Of a stretch of 64,000 nucleotides of DNA, positions 25,301 through 36,772 are shown one piece after another. Position 1 is the first letter of the stretch, and the number at the start of each line of letters is the position of its first letter. Source of the DNA: Oikopleura dioica (taxonomy: Eukaryota; Chordata; Appendicularia; Copelata; Oikopleuridae); contig OU015568.1 of NCBI GenBank assembly GCA_907165135.1, forward strand, positions 6,642,501-6,706,500, written 5' to 3'. Under the pieces are notes generated by a model. The model did no database searches and had not been told where the DNA came from. It was given only the letters and a program-made list of their open reading frames with translations. The position numbers were made by a program, and so were the translations under genes.

Positions 25301-28300
25301 GTGAAAAACAAAAACGAACTTGAACATGTTTTTTCCTCTGACTCGATGTTTCGTCTTTTTCTACTGTTCTCAGAAGAAGAGTCGTCAAAAGTTATCGCAT
25401 CCCTAGAAGAACTAGGAATGAAATCAACCATTATTGGTTTCTCGTCAATAATTTCTTCATTGGCAAAGGAAGCGCATCCAGAGTAGCAATCCTGCTCCTC
25501 AGCTCGCAAAAGATGCTTTCGACCATTTATAATTGTCGTTGGACACCCTGATCACGGTTTTTGATTCTGATAAAAATACAATAGACTATGAAATGGTTAA
25601 AACCGAAACAGAGTAGCTAGAAGATAAACAAGTAAATTTTCTAGTTCGTTTTCCTCCGTCAATAGAACATTCGCACGCTGTCCATTCTGACCAACCCTGA
25701 ATCTTTTGTTCTTGAGTGGTTTCGATTTTTTGTGTAGTCGTAGATGTCGAAGAAGATTCTGTTGTTCTTCTTGTCGTGGTAGTTGTTGGAGGTAAATTTG
25801 AGCCTGGAGAAGGCCAAATAAGATCAGCACTGAAGGATGAGTCAACTGATTCTGGAAGAGGCCACACAGGGTCTATTGAAGACTCTGTTGTTGTCGTTGT
25901 TGTTGTGGTAGTTGTTGGAGGTAAATCAGAGCCCGGACGAGGCCAGATAGGATCAATACTGAGAGACGGGTCAACGGATTCCGGAAGAGGCCAAACAGGG
26001 TCTATCGAATTATCAGACGGTACTGTTGTTGTGGCTTTTGTTGAGCTTGCTGCTTCGCTAGTTGCTCGTGGAGGCGGGAAAACAGTGGCGATATTTTCTC
26101 CGGTGATAGGTTGGGGCCAAATTGTTGAAGATTCTGTCGCTTCTGGTTGTTCTGTTGTTGTCGTTGTGGATTGTTTTGTAGAAGTCGTTGTTGTAGTCGT
26201 AGTGGTAGATGTTGATGTAGTCGTAGATGTTGATTTAGTTGTAGATGTGGTCGAAGTTGTCGAGGTTGAAGTTGTGGTTTCCACCTTCTGATGAGCTGTA
26301 GAAATCATCCTCTCAGAAGTCATTCCTTCTTCTGGCATTGAAGTGGAGGACTGATAACCTGGTGGTTTCGGCCAAATGGATTGATGAGCTTGAGTTACGA
26401 TCGGCTCCCAAGTTTGAGTTGTGATCTCTGCAGCAATAGTTTTTGCCGTCAAAGTTGTAGATCTTGTAGTCGATATTCTTGTTGTGATAGTGATTTGTTG
26501 CTTTTGTGTGGTAGTTGTTGAAATTACGGGTTTCGATGTCAGATGAGGATCATAATCAGAAAACTGCTCAAAATATGGATGGCTGTCTGATCTAGGCGGA
26601 ACATTTGAAGAAAAACTACTTTCCTCAATGATTGGATCATTTTTATGAAAAAATTCTCGAGTCACTCTTTCCTCCTCCTCTTCTTCTTCAATACAGTCAG
26701 TCCCGATCTTTGTCATGATCAGCCTCCCTGTTAGCGTAGAATTTTCAGTATTTCGATAATGAAGCATAATTTTGAACAAGCTCTCCCCTTTCAATTCGAC
26801 CTTTCCACCAAAGCCCACATAATTCTAAAAAACTTACATTTAACGACGAGATCATCAGATTCAACGCACGCCAAATCGGAAATGTTCAATCGCGCGGTGA
26901 TGAGTTTCGTGGTCGGATTCACGAACCGGATGAGAACTTTGTACAGTGGAATCGCGTTGGGAAGAGGTTTCTCTATTTCCCCGTGGGTTACCACTGCTGG
27001 CTGGGTTAAGGAAATTTGTTAGATTTTCTGGTTAGTGAGTTTTTAAGGTACCTGAATGTCTGAGAGCTCAGCATAGCCTCGGAGAGAAAAGTCTGGGAAG
27101 AGAGCTTTATCGACTCCGTATCGAACATGTTCTCCAGAATCGAGATATCCATCCTCAGCCTCGAATTTGTACTTGTACAATGTTGGGAAATACCAGCCAG
27201 ATTCGACATCGTCACATCTTCGACCTTTCACGTGATCTTTGCAAGTACATTGGCCATCGTTGGCTTCGCATTGAGCGAGAGCTCCTCCTTGAGTTCCGCC
27301 AACATCGCAAGAGCAAGGAACGCAGCCGAAGTAGTCCTTTTCTTCCAATCCATAGAATCCATCGAGACATTTGGAACATTTTCTGGTGCAGACATGATTT
27401 TTGCAGTTGCACTGTCCGTCTGAGGAAGCGCAGTCTTTTATTTCGTTGAGCAAACCAGCCCGGAAACAACCGCATTCTTCGCAGCCGTCTGGATTGCTTC
27501 CTTGCAGATTCCAGTGTTTGTTCAAGCACTGCTCGCAGTACATGCCCCCAGTAGCTCTCTTGCAAGTGCAGCTTCCAGTTTCGAAGAAAGAGCAATAGGC
27601 CTTGTCAGGGTTGGCGATTCCATCAGGATGGCAAGGGCAGCTTTTGCACTCCGGAAAGTTGAAGAAGCCCAGCGCGCAAGAGTTGCAAGTTCGCCCAGTT
27701 GTTTGAGGAAGGCCGAGAGAAGCTGTTTCTTGCGATGTTCGGCACTGGCATTGTCCGGTAACCTTGTCACAATAGGCCGATTCTGCGCCATTGAGATCGC
27801 ACTCGCAGGCTTTACAAAAGCCACTCTCGTCCATGTAGTAGTTGTCAGCGCACTGGTCGCACCTGACACCCGAGTATTCTTCTTTGCAAACACATTGGCC
27901 GGTGTAAATATCGCAGGGCTCGTTCTTAACGCTACCGATCTCTGAGCAGGTGCACTCGCCACAGTCCGGGAAGGTGTGGTACCCGGCGCGGCATTTTTCG
28001 CACTTGGCTCCGTCAAATCGCTCGTCGCAGAAACAGGAGAGGGTGGAAAGAGTGGAATTGCAAAACTCTTCAGTTGTTCCGTACTTTGAGCAGAGGCATC
28101 GATCGCAAGCGGGGTAGTTGTGATATTGTGTAGCACATTGCTCACAGCTATCACCATCAAAAGCTGGTTTGCAGACGCAGGCGCCAGTTTCCTTGTCGCA
28201 CGGGGCTGTTTTCACTGCTCCAGGCTGCTGTGCGCACTCGCAGGGAACGCACTCGGGGAAGTTGAAGAAGCCGTCGGCGCATTGGTCGCACATTGGACCA

Positions 28301-30418
28301 GTGTAGTTTTCCTTGCACTCGCAGATTCCAGTTTCTTCATCTGGTCGGCATTGTCCGGAAGCTTCTTCAGTCGATTTGGTTCCCGCGTAAAAGCATGGGC
28401 AAGGATTGCACTCAGGAAAGTCCATGAATCCTTCGGCACAAGAGTTGCACAAATGGCCAGCGTATTTCTCCTTGCACTTGCAGGCGCCCGTGTCGTGATC
28501 GCAAGTAGTGTCGGTGTAGTTGCTTGGGCAGTCGCACTCGAGACAGGCGTTCTCGTCTATGATTTCAGCAGCTGGATTTCTGTAAAATCCATTTTCGCAC
28601 CGTTCGCAGTTGATGCCAGTAGTGTGGTGTTTGCAGTCAACGCAGACTCCGCCACCTTCATAGATGCCATCGATGTTCATGGAGCGGCCTTCGCGCTCGA
28701 CGTTTTCGTCATAGTAGCACGCATCAGCGTGTTGATGACAGTTGCACGCGACACACTCGTTTTCGTGGTCGCGCTCGGCGTGTTTCCATTTCCGCTGGTT
28801 AAAGAGCGGCATGCATTCCTAGTTTCATGGGCTCCAAAAATGTACAATTTCAAACATATTGTACGTAATAAGAGGAAGTTCAGAAGTTCCACTACCGAAT
28901 TCCTAATTAACTATTTCGTCATGACAAGTTCAGCTATTTTTGGATCCCTTTCCTGGCAGGAAATTCCAGCAGTGTTGTGCTTGCAGTTGCATCGAAGCTT
29001 GTAGTCGCCAGAGTTCTTGTCCGCTGAGCACTCGTCCGCGTGACCGTTGCAGTCGCATCTGCCGCCGATGGAGATATCCTTGATCGAGTAAAAATATCGT
29101 CGCGTAACTGACTCGTCGTTTTCCATGATTCCCATCAAATGGCCAAGAAGAGTTTTCGCCAGCTCAAATCGAAGTCGAATCTTGCGAGCTTTGGTCCACG
29201 CTTGAAGAGTAGGACTGGACCAGAAGTTGACAGCACCAGGTCGACCCTTGATCAGCGAGACGATGATTTCTCCATTCTCGAGCGGCGGAATTTCGGAAAA
29301 GTCAGAAGTGCATCGAACCTCGTCATCGATAGAAACCCAATCGTTGGCGCCAGTGTGTTGAATTCCAAAGTTCGGGGGACAGTCGCTGCCGTGGTTGGCG
29401 AAGTATTGCCAGGGATGGAAGTTTTCTCCGTCCAGCGATCGTTCCAAAACCCATCGGCCAGCGCGAGGAGAGTTGGCAAACTTGATCACAATGTAGGCAA
29501 CATGAAAGACCTAAAAACAGTTGAACTTTTTGTATTCCAAAAGAGAGCGAAAAAGACATTTCGCACCCGCAAAAGATGAATTACGCTTCCCTTGATTGAT
29601 CTCCCACGAGCTAATCATCCCCCTTTTACGACGAGTTTACCCCATAGTCACGTCACCAATAAACCCATAATTAAAAGGACCCATAAATAGGTTGAAAGGG
29701 CGCTTAGAGTGCTGAATTTCCATTCTTCCCTTTTCCGCAACAATAACAATCGGCCCCTTATTCGAGGCTTTGTTCGTCAATAGAGCGGGTTTACTCGAGT
29801 CCCATTGAAAATTTGCACAGTTGTTATTGTTTTTCATCCCTTTTTAGGTTTTCCTGGGCAAATTTGTCTTACAAAGGATTGCTCAAAAAGCTGGTTTCTG
29901 AGACAAAACTGTCAATTTACTTTTGAAAGTTCGAAAATTCCACTCAAAAAGTTGACTCAAATTTATTACCTGTCCAAGATCGATGGTGACATTGACCTTG
30001 TTGAAATCCTTGTCCAGGGTATTCGAGCTGAGGGGAGGACTTTGCCACCAGTTCTCAGTTCCATCGATGGCATTCTCGATCGGATGAGCTCGGGCAGGAT
30101 TGGTATCGTCGCAGAGGTCACAGAATTGACCACCGGTGCCAGTTCCCAAGTAGCGGATGAGGGCCTCGTCGGGATCTTGAAGATAGTCGGAGCCGGCGGA
30201 GAGTTTACAAAACACTTCCGGTTTGAGAGTGCCGCATGTCGCAGTTGCTTCGATCTTCTTCCCCGTCGCCAAGTTGAAGTACTTTGGGGCGAGGACGCCG
30301 TAGTCTTCAACTTTCGTCTCTTTTGCCTGAAGAAATTTTTAATCGAGGAAAATCTTATCAAAAATCTTACCTGACTAGCAAAAGGGCCAAAAGCTGCTAG
30401 AAGCAATAATAAACCCAT
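16374..30418 (-). CDS. LAMA5: Laminin alpha chain (alpha-3/5 type) with a mucin/TSP1-like insert
   Basis: Basement-membrane glycoprotein and alpha subunit of the laminin trimer. Eleven exons, high to low: 30371..30418, 29970..30326, 28953..29510, 27052..28818, 26838..27000, 25630..26787, 25320..25547, 18140..25225, 16824..18092, 16655..16777 and 16374..16609. Phases close to 4,330 codons plus TAA. Order: signal peptide (MGLLLLLAAFGPFASQ), LN domain (to ~285), about 11 LEa repeats (~287-865), LF (~865-1880, interrupted by residues ~965-1426), LEb, one L4 (~2100-2290), LEc, a ~670-residue coiled coil and five LG domains, with a basic RSRK linker before LG4. LN-LEa-LF-LEb-L4 is the alpha-3/5 layout, and EGVLVDYIALLPADYYEP matches LF of alpha-5. 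Exon 8 alone codes 2,362 residues. The intron 28819..28952 has GA-AG ends. No other laminin subunit lies in the window. Confidence 0.95.
25320..26787 (-). other. Insert inside the laminin LF domain: LF-strand duplicate, Thr-rich mucin segment, TSP1-like repeat
   Basis: Laminin exons 6 and 7 (25630..26787, 25320..25547) together are 1,386 nt, begin and end in phase 1, and so add 462 residues without changing the frame of exons 5 and 8. The segment starts with a strand resembling the one before it (SLFKIMLHYRN vs PLYKVLIRFVN). It continues with an acidic run, then about 300 residues of Thr/Ser with two copies of a unit containing DPVWPLPESVD, and then WSEWTACECSIDGGKRTRKF, a thrombospondin type-1 signature. 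Exon 7 supplies further Cys (EEQDCYSGC) and a dibasic furin-like RKRR. The exon 6 donor (GTTTAT) and exon 7 donor (GTTCGT) are weak, so the exact edges are inferred. Confidence 0.75.
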
Positions 30419-30532
30419 TTTAGGGGTAATTTCTTTTTTATTTCTCCCAATAGAGGGTAGGATTTTATCAAACTCCTCCCTTCTTTTTTTCTATTTTTCG
30501 TTTTCCTCTCTTTTTCGTCGAGGGGGAGTAAA

Positions 30533-30862
30533 ATGATGAGGGAGGACGGGAAGGAGAGTTTTTATAAAAAGGAATCGGCGCTGGCCGGGCACTCCGGGAG
30601 CGACACCTCGGACACAGCTGATTCGGGCGCCCCGCCGCATTTCAAAGAAATTTTACGCCCGTCGCAGGGAATGAACTCTCCTCTGACTCCTGCTGCGATT
30701 CACACTGCTTTGTACTTCGAAATGGTTCCTTCTCGAGTTTGGCCCAGATATGAAAAACGTATTCCTTTTGTCTATTTTGCAATTATTCCAGCCATGAAAG
30801 TCATTATTCTCATCGTGTTACACTTGTACAACATCGATAGAAAAACAGAATTACGAATTTAA
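30533..30862 (+). other. Open frame upstream of and divergent from the laminin gene
   Basis: 109 codons from ATG, acidic and Ser-rich at first, then a hydrophobic stretch (PFVYFAIIPAMKVIILIVL) that could span a membrane. No acceptor-like sequence before the ATG and no homology recognised. It may be chance. Confidence 0.25.
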
Positions 30863-31148
30863 AACCTTCCGTTATATTTGAACATAAATACTGGCCAGAT
30901 TCACGGCCGCGTGCGCATAATAAAGTTTGACCTGCACTTTTCTTTTTGTTACGAAATGCGTATTAGAGTAAGGCTAATCCCTTTTTTCCTAAAGTCGGCA
31001 TATTTGTTCATGCCAAAATAAGTGAGGGCATGGTAATTATATCTAACGCGAGTTGTTAGCGGACTATTTGCCCAGAGGTTAGATAGGTAGTGACCCTCTT
31101 ATTTTTATTAATAAGAGGCACAAAGTACAGCAAACAAGGACCTTGTAA

Positions 31149-31256
31149 GCTCGGCAACCTGTGTAGAAAACCTGAGTCAGGGTGTGAAATATCTTTAATG
31201 AAAAGCCGCGCAGAGATATTTCAGACCCTGACTCAGGTTTTCTACACAGGGTGCTG
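31149..31256. repeat. GC-foldback MITE, short copy
   Basis: Near-perfect inverted repeat of CTCGGCAACCTGTGTAGAAA / TTTCTACACAGG, with only a residual GCCGCGCAGAG centre. Confidence 0.85.
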
Positions 31257-32054
31257 AGTAAAAGGTACGATGAAAGTGATGCTTTATCATTCGTACTCTT
31301 AACAAAATCGAATTTCAATCAAGCCTGCTTGTTATCAGATGGAACCTGTTGCGGCAAACATTTCCCTTCTTACCAACCGCTAGCACTTTCCACCCTTGTC
31401 AGATCTTTACCATCACACACTTGTGGATATTTATTTCCACCAAGTCACAAGTTAGCAGCCAACTAGCGTTCTAAAATGATGGCTCTCCCGAGTTTTCGAT
31501 TATTTAGTTGAGCCTCTTGTTGCATCAAGGAATTCATCTTCTTTGTTGTTGCAAAGCTGCGTAATCTTTCGTGCTTCCTGCGGCGCAATTATTTTGCGTA
31601 TACGCGTAAGAAATTGAGGAGAGCAGGGATGAGCTCTAACTGCTTGGGTAGCCAGAAAGAAGAGGGCAAGGAGATGTCCAGCGCAGAGCGAGATTCTATG
31701 ATGCTTGGTAAACTGAAATAACTGCATAGCAAATGCATCATTGGAGAGAAGTTCAAGGAGCATGAACATACATTCTAAGAAATGATCATTTCTAGAGGCG
31801 CGATCTTGAGATTATCATATTTTATTCATGGCGTTACGTACTGTAATCATAATTTTCAACGAAGTACCTCTTTGACTCAGGGACAAAGTAATATTTGGCC
31901 TAAGATGACATTGTCTCTTCGAGATAACAAATTATCGACATTCTCTGATGAGCTACTACTAAACGCAGTTACAAGCATCTCAAGATTAACTTTTTCCAAG
32001 GTCAAATTTCGTAACTGTTTGAAATGCTTATTTTGATCGACAAATCCTACGCTA

Positions 32055-32273
32055 AGCTGAGCAACCTGTGAAGAAAACCTGAGTCAGGCTCTGGTAGCGG
32101 CTTTTTCAAAAACGAAGCCGCAAAGCGGCTTCGCATAATTACCATCCCAATATATTTTCGAATTTCGGCGAAGCCGCTTCGCGGCTTCGTTTTTGAAAAA
32201 GCCGCTGCGCGTCTTTTCATAAAGGATCTTTCAGAGCCTGACTCAGGTTTTCTATTCCGCTTCCCGAGCGCAG
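32055..32273. repeat. GC-foldback MITE copy
   Basis: Arms AACCTGTGAAGAAAACCTGAG and CTGACTCAGGTTTTCTATTC enclose two GAAGCCGC...GCGGCTTCG hairpins. Confidence 0.85.
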
Positions 32274-33265
32274 GCTCTTCTGGTAGTCCAAAAAGGTGTG
32301 ATCACCAGTCGAGATTTTTTACAAAGCAACAACTTCGCAATTAAAAAAAAGAGGGGCCCTTCTTGACCCCAATGAAAGCCGAAGAAATAGAAGAGCCCGC
32401 TTGTTTGTCTAGCGGATTGAGTAAATCTACGGCCGGAGAAAAGGTTTTTTTCTTATTTTCGAGCAAATAGTCTTGGCAAATTGTAAATAGCGGCCCGCTT
32501 CGGTGGTGCTATTTATGGAGTGGAAAATTTCCACTGGAAATTATTTATGGAGACGGGAAGAGAATTAGATCTATCACAATTATTGTCAGTGAAAATTTTT
32601 GACTTGAGGTCAAGCAATTTTCCTTCCTGCATCATGATTCATCTGTTTCTGTTATTCTTGACACGTGTGGTAATACTCGAGTTTATGCAGTATTCAGAAC
32701 AACGGATCTAGCGCCGAGCTGAACCAGCAGTTACCGGCTTCAGTTGATCCGCCCCCTGTTCGCTTGAAATCGAGGAAACAGCTTAGAGTGCGAATTCTTA
32801 CACTCCTGAGAATCTCGACTGAGATATCTAATAAATACTGTTCACCTGAGACTATAATTATCTCGCGACATTTTTTGACTAGATGCAAATTACGCGGTTT
32901 AGATAAAACCACGGCTTACGAAGGTGATATAACATTCTTGAGTAATTTTATTGGCTTTACTAAGGTTCTTTTAGTTTCAACAAGAGTTGGCGTAAATGGG
33001 ATCATATTTTGGGGTCGAAAAGTTTGAAATTTAGGTCAACAAATGGTCGATGTACGGCCTTGTTGAAGTTGCAAAATTCATTAATTGATACGAGAGTTTA
33101 TTTATCACCATGGCCCCACTTTCCTAGCTGAGGAAATTTTGTTACCTGTAGGATTTTCAGTGTAGAATTTTTGCGCAAGTCTTGACAGTTTGACAAGAAC
33201 TGAAACAAAATGCAAGGCCGGAATACAGACTACTCTTCTCAGATCAAGAACGAGTCGCAACAAAG

Positions 33266-34689
33266 ATGCGTTTTCTATTTTTGCTATATTTTTGCGAAGC
33301 AGCTATTAAAAGGCAGCAACGCTTCCAACAAAAAGATACCAGTGCTGTTCATCGTTGGGCTAATCTCTTTGGACTTCAATATTTTGGAGAGAGATATTGC
33401 ACGTAAGAATAATTTAACAATTATATGATTTATTAAACTAATAAAGCGACGAGGATCTTCACGACCAATGCCTTTCAAGATGTAGAATTGACTACGTTGA
33501 TTGTATTGCTTCATGTGGTGATTCTTCTAGCTGCCAGAGTCAGTGTCGGATAGATTTTGCAGGTAGTGCAAAATCAAAAATAAAACTGATACGATGAAGG
33601 TTGTGATGCGTCTTGTCCATGTGGAGTTGATTGTCCCTCTGGTTGTGATGGGTGCCCACATCCACTATGTGATAAGTGTCGTGATGCTGAGATTTCAAAT
33701 GAGGAGTATAAAAGCTGTATTGTCTATCAATTAGACAAACAGGTAATTCCAAAAATAAAAATCAAATGGAATTTTTATAAGAATACTTGCATCAAAAACT
33801 GCCCACCAGATCTTTACTGCATGGATCGATGCTATGATGCTTATAGGATAAATGTTCGATCATGTCCATGCATTGAGGGACAGGTATTTAAAATACATTT
33901 AACCATGATAAATATATATTAATCGAAAAAAGCATACGACATCTTTGACGAGTACCAAAACAACGATTTACACAACGACATCAACAACAACAGTCAGATC
34001 AACAACATTTCCCACAACAACAACAATGATGGTAAAATTTAATTCAATGTTTTGTCTGAAACCCACGGAATTGTCAGCCTCAAAGTTTATACCGTTTTCC
34101 CTAAAATCTACGGAATTGTCCGCTTAGTCTGTAATTATTACAGTATAATTTTTATCGTCAATTTGAGACTTATCTTTTTAACTTTTGAATTTGATCGCAG
34201 CAAAGCTTTTAACGGGATAATTTTTTAATGTAGACAACGATTTCTTATTTGGAATACACGACAAGAAGTGATCCATGTAATCCTAATCCATGCGGGCCAT
34301 GGGATTCGAATGGTTATCCCATATATGACAAAGGCGAATGCTACTCAAATGGGTCTGAAGACTTTGTTTGTTATTGCAAACACGAAGCTTGGACTGGTAA
34401 AAAATGTGAAATAACTCCTTGTACTACGTCCGAACCTTGTCTTAATGGAGGAACATGTAAGCCAGATAAATACGGCTATGATTATGAGAATGATTATCCT
34501 AATGGTTATTCATGTTATTGCAATACGGGATTTCATGGTCATAATTGTCAATATTCTGTGTGCGACAATAATCCATGTTTGAATGGTGGAACCTGTACAG
34601 AAGGATCTCAATCTAACAACATCAGCTATACATGCTCATGTCTTGAAGGATTCTGGGGAAAGAATTGTGAGCTCACAGCATCTGATTAG
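33266..34689 (+). CDS. Secreted Cys-rich protein with Thr linker and three EGF-like domains
   Basis: Exons 33266..33402, 33447..33562, 33600..33883, 33933..34031 and 34234..34689 join in phase to 363 codons plus TAG. The N-terminal MRFLFLLYFCEA is a signal peptide. Residues ~45-180 form a dense Cys module with regular CxxxC spacing (CLSRCRIDYVDC, then CPCGVDCPSGCDGCPHPLC). A short Thr-rich linker follows (~180-225), then three EGF-like domains with the usual CLNGGTC and CYCNTGFHGHNC patterns. Likely extracellular matrix or, in an appendicularian, epidermal house material; the latter is inference only. Introns are 37-49 nt except the fourth (202 nt). Confidence 0.8.
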
Positions 34690-36772
34690 ATCTCTTTTGG
34701 ATGTTTTCAACAATTTGATTCATAGTAATAAAACACATATTATTCCTGCAGATAATCATATTCTTGAAAAATGGCTGACAATAGCACGGAGTCAAGAAGG
34801 ACTATGCATTTCAAATTTAGAAAGTTCGTATCAGCTGCTTGCACTTAATTAGGACCCTCCTTCAAGGTTGTTCTCCGAGACCATCCCTCCAGATTCGTTG
34901 AATTTAATTTCGCGAAAGAATACACAGGCCATCATAATAAAAGCACAGATGACGTTGGCGTTGCATTTTTGTTGTGTAAGTTGACGTATTAAACTGACAC
35001 GGGTCAGGTGCATTGAGCGAGCGATCAAACTAAACTCGAGTGTCGGCGGGGATCATGACGGCCTGAAACTAACACTTTCGAGTATAGAAGGTGAAGGTTC
35101 TACTTAGGGTTTGCTTACTTTGTTTACAAGCGAAAAATGCTCTCAGGAGTGATAAAAAGAGAGTAGACATTGTCTCTTTCTTATTTCTCGAAAGAATTTG
35201 TGTCCTCCTTGAATTGAACTGTACTGGAATTTCTGTAACAAACAGATAAAAACTCTTATCTCGCCCTCCTAAAGCATCGACTGGGCTCCGCCCAGACAAA
35301 AGGTGAAGACGGGGTTGTTCTTGTACTGATGCAATTTTCCGAAAATAAGCAACTCCATTCCCCGGCTTAGGGAAACAATTGAAAGATAATGAGTGCTCTT
35401 ATCGCGTCGTCAGTATTATCACACAAATATTAACTGAAAAATCGGGTTCACTGCTTTTCACGAATATTGTAAAGTTCTTCGAAGAACAATAGTTCTGCAG
35501 AAAAGTCTGGGCTCGGTAAGCTGCGAAGAAAACCTGAGTCAGGCTCTAGAAGATATCAGATGAAAAGCCGCGTAGCGGCTTTTTAAAAAACGAAGCCGCA
35601 GAGCGGCTTCGCAAATTCTACGATCAAAATCATTTTAAAAATTCAAGCGAAGCCGCTTTGCGGCTTCGATCTTAAAAAAGCCGCTACGCGGCTTTTCATT
35701 TACTATCTTTCAAAGCCTGACTCAGGTTTCCTACGCAGGTTGCCGAACCCAGCGAAAAGACTGGAAATGTAATCGAAGATTCTGGTCGCTCTTTTTTGGT
35801 CAATAAAACTCAACAATAAAAGATACGAAAGAGCATAATTCCAATTCATGATGTCTAACCTCTGCGTCGCAAAGTCTGCATTTCTAAAAAATAAAACGAT
35901 AATTTCTCAACAAGTATCGAAAAGTTTTTAACTTGGAGCACTCTTTCTCTCTTTGGACTTCTTGTTTAATTTGCTCACAAGCACTTAGCCGACCTTCAAA
36001 GCTTTCAACAGAGCAACTCTCCAAAATGCTTGTTTTGAAACGAATCAGTGAACTAAAGATGATCTCTCTCTTTTTCGCGGTGACCTTGTGAGAGGGAGAA
36101 TCAGTGTAATTTCATAAATTACAACGCAGACGTGCGTCCTGCATGAAATCGCGAAAATCGCGAAACGGGACCGCCGCTCTCGACCGTTTCTGCTCTTGTG
36201 TAAGCTTGAACACGAAAGATAATTACCAGTTTGCATAAGAGGATGATGAAGTGACCGGTTTTAGAGAAGAGCGCGAAATTGAATATAGCAAAGTTCTTCA
36301 ACTCTGGGCGAGAATTTCTCGGCATGAGGGCTTCTAGCGCGAAAAAGTGCGACTTCTAAGCGTGCTAGAATTTCTATTACTGTATTGCTTTGTTGCTGAA
36401 AGTTGAGTTGTTGTTTTTTAATTTGAAATTTGAAAGTTCAACATGTTTTCCAAAATTGCACCAGGCGACCTTCCGTCGACCTGCTCCTCCACCGCCCGTT
36501 ACCCAATCACAGTTTACGCTTGCGTGGTGGCCCTTTGTCAGAAGTGAGTGAAACACTCCACGCTGCATCTGCAAACGCATTTAGATGAGACTACCAGCTA
36601 TGCGACTAACTATTCCTCGTCTTTTTTCGCGTTTTCTAAGCTGCTTCTTATTAGTATGTTTGCAATTTTTTTCATTTTGATCGAACCATGTTCTTGTTTT
36701 ATTTTCAATTGAGAAGTTTATTTTGAAGAGCAGAAGAAATTTTCAATGGCAAGAATTTTTGTAAAAGAACAA
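34690..36772. other. Intergenic stretch with one foldback element
   Basis: Apart from the MITE at 35508 there is no supported feature. A 35-codon plus-strand frame at 36441 ending in a CAGAA|GTGAGT donor-like site could be a first exon, but no second exon was found. Confidence 0.45.
35508..35752. repeat. GC-foldback MITE, full-length copy
   Basis: TGGGCTCGG...CCGAACCCA termini, AACCTGAGTCAGG arms, AAAAGCCGCGTAGCGGCTTTT hairpins at both sides and GAAGCCGC.GAGCGGCTTCG inside: the best-preserved nested structure. Confidence 0.9.

Larger units (their letters stand above)
30863..33265. other. Long gene-free stretch with two foldback elements
   Basis: Contains MITE copies at 31149 and 32055. A minus-strand frame at 31500..31769 (89 codons with a hydrophobic core) has no splice support. 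No RNA gene was seen. Confidence 0.45.

Noticed and set aside
25586-26818. Separate mucin gene nested in a laminin intron
   Set aside because: Its frame joins laminin exon 5 through a 50-nt GT-AG intron and exon 8 through exon 7, all in phase 1; it has no ATG of its own in a good context.
28120-29004. 294-codon plus-strand open frame
   Set aside because: Antisense to laminin LE repeats; no start context, domain or splice support.
31500-31769. Minus-strand small secreted protein
   Set aside because: The hydrophobic stretch is internal and not N-terminal, and there is no splice or homology support.
36441-36548. 35-codon plus-strand first exon ending in CAGAA|GTGAGT
   Set aside because: No second exon in phase could be found before the opposing gene.
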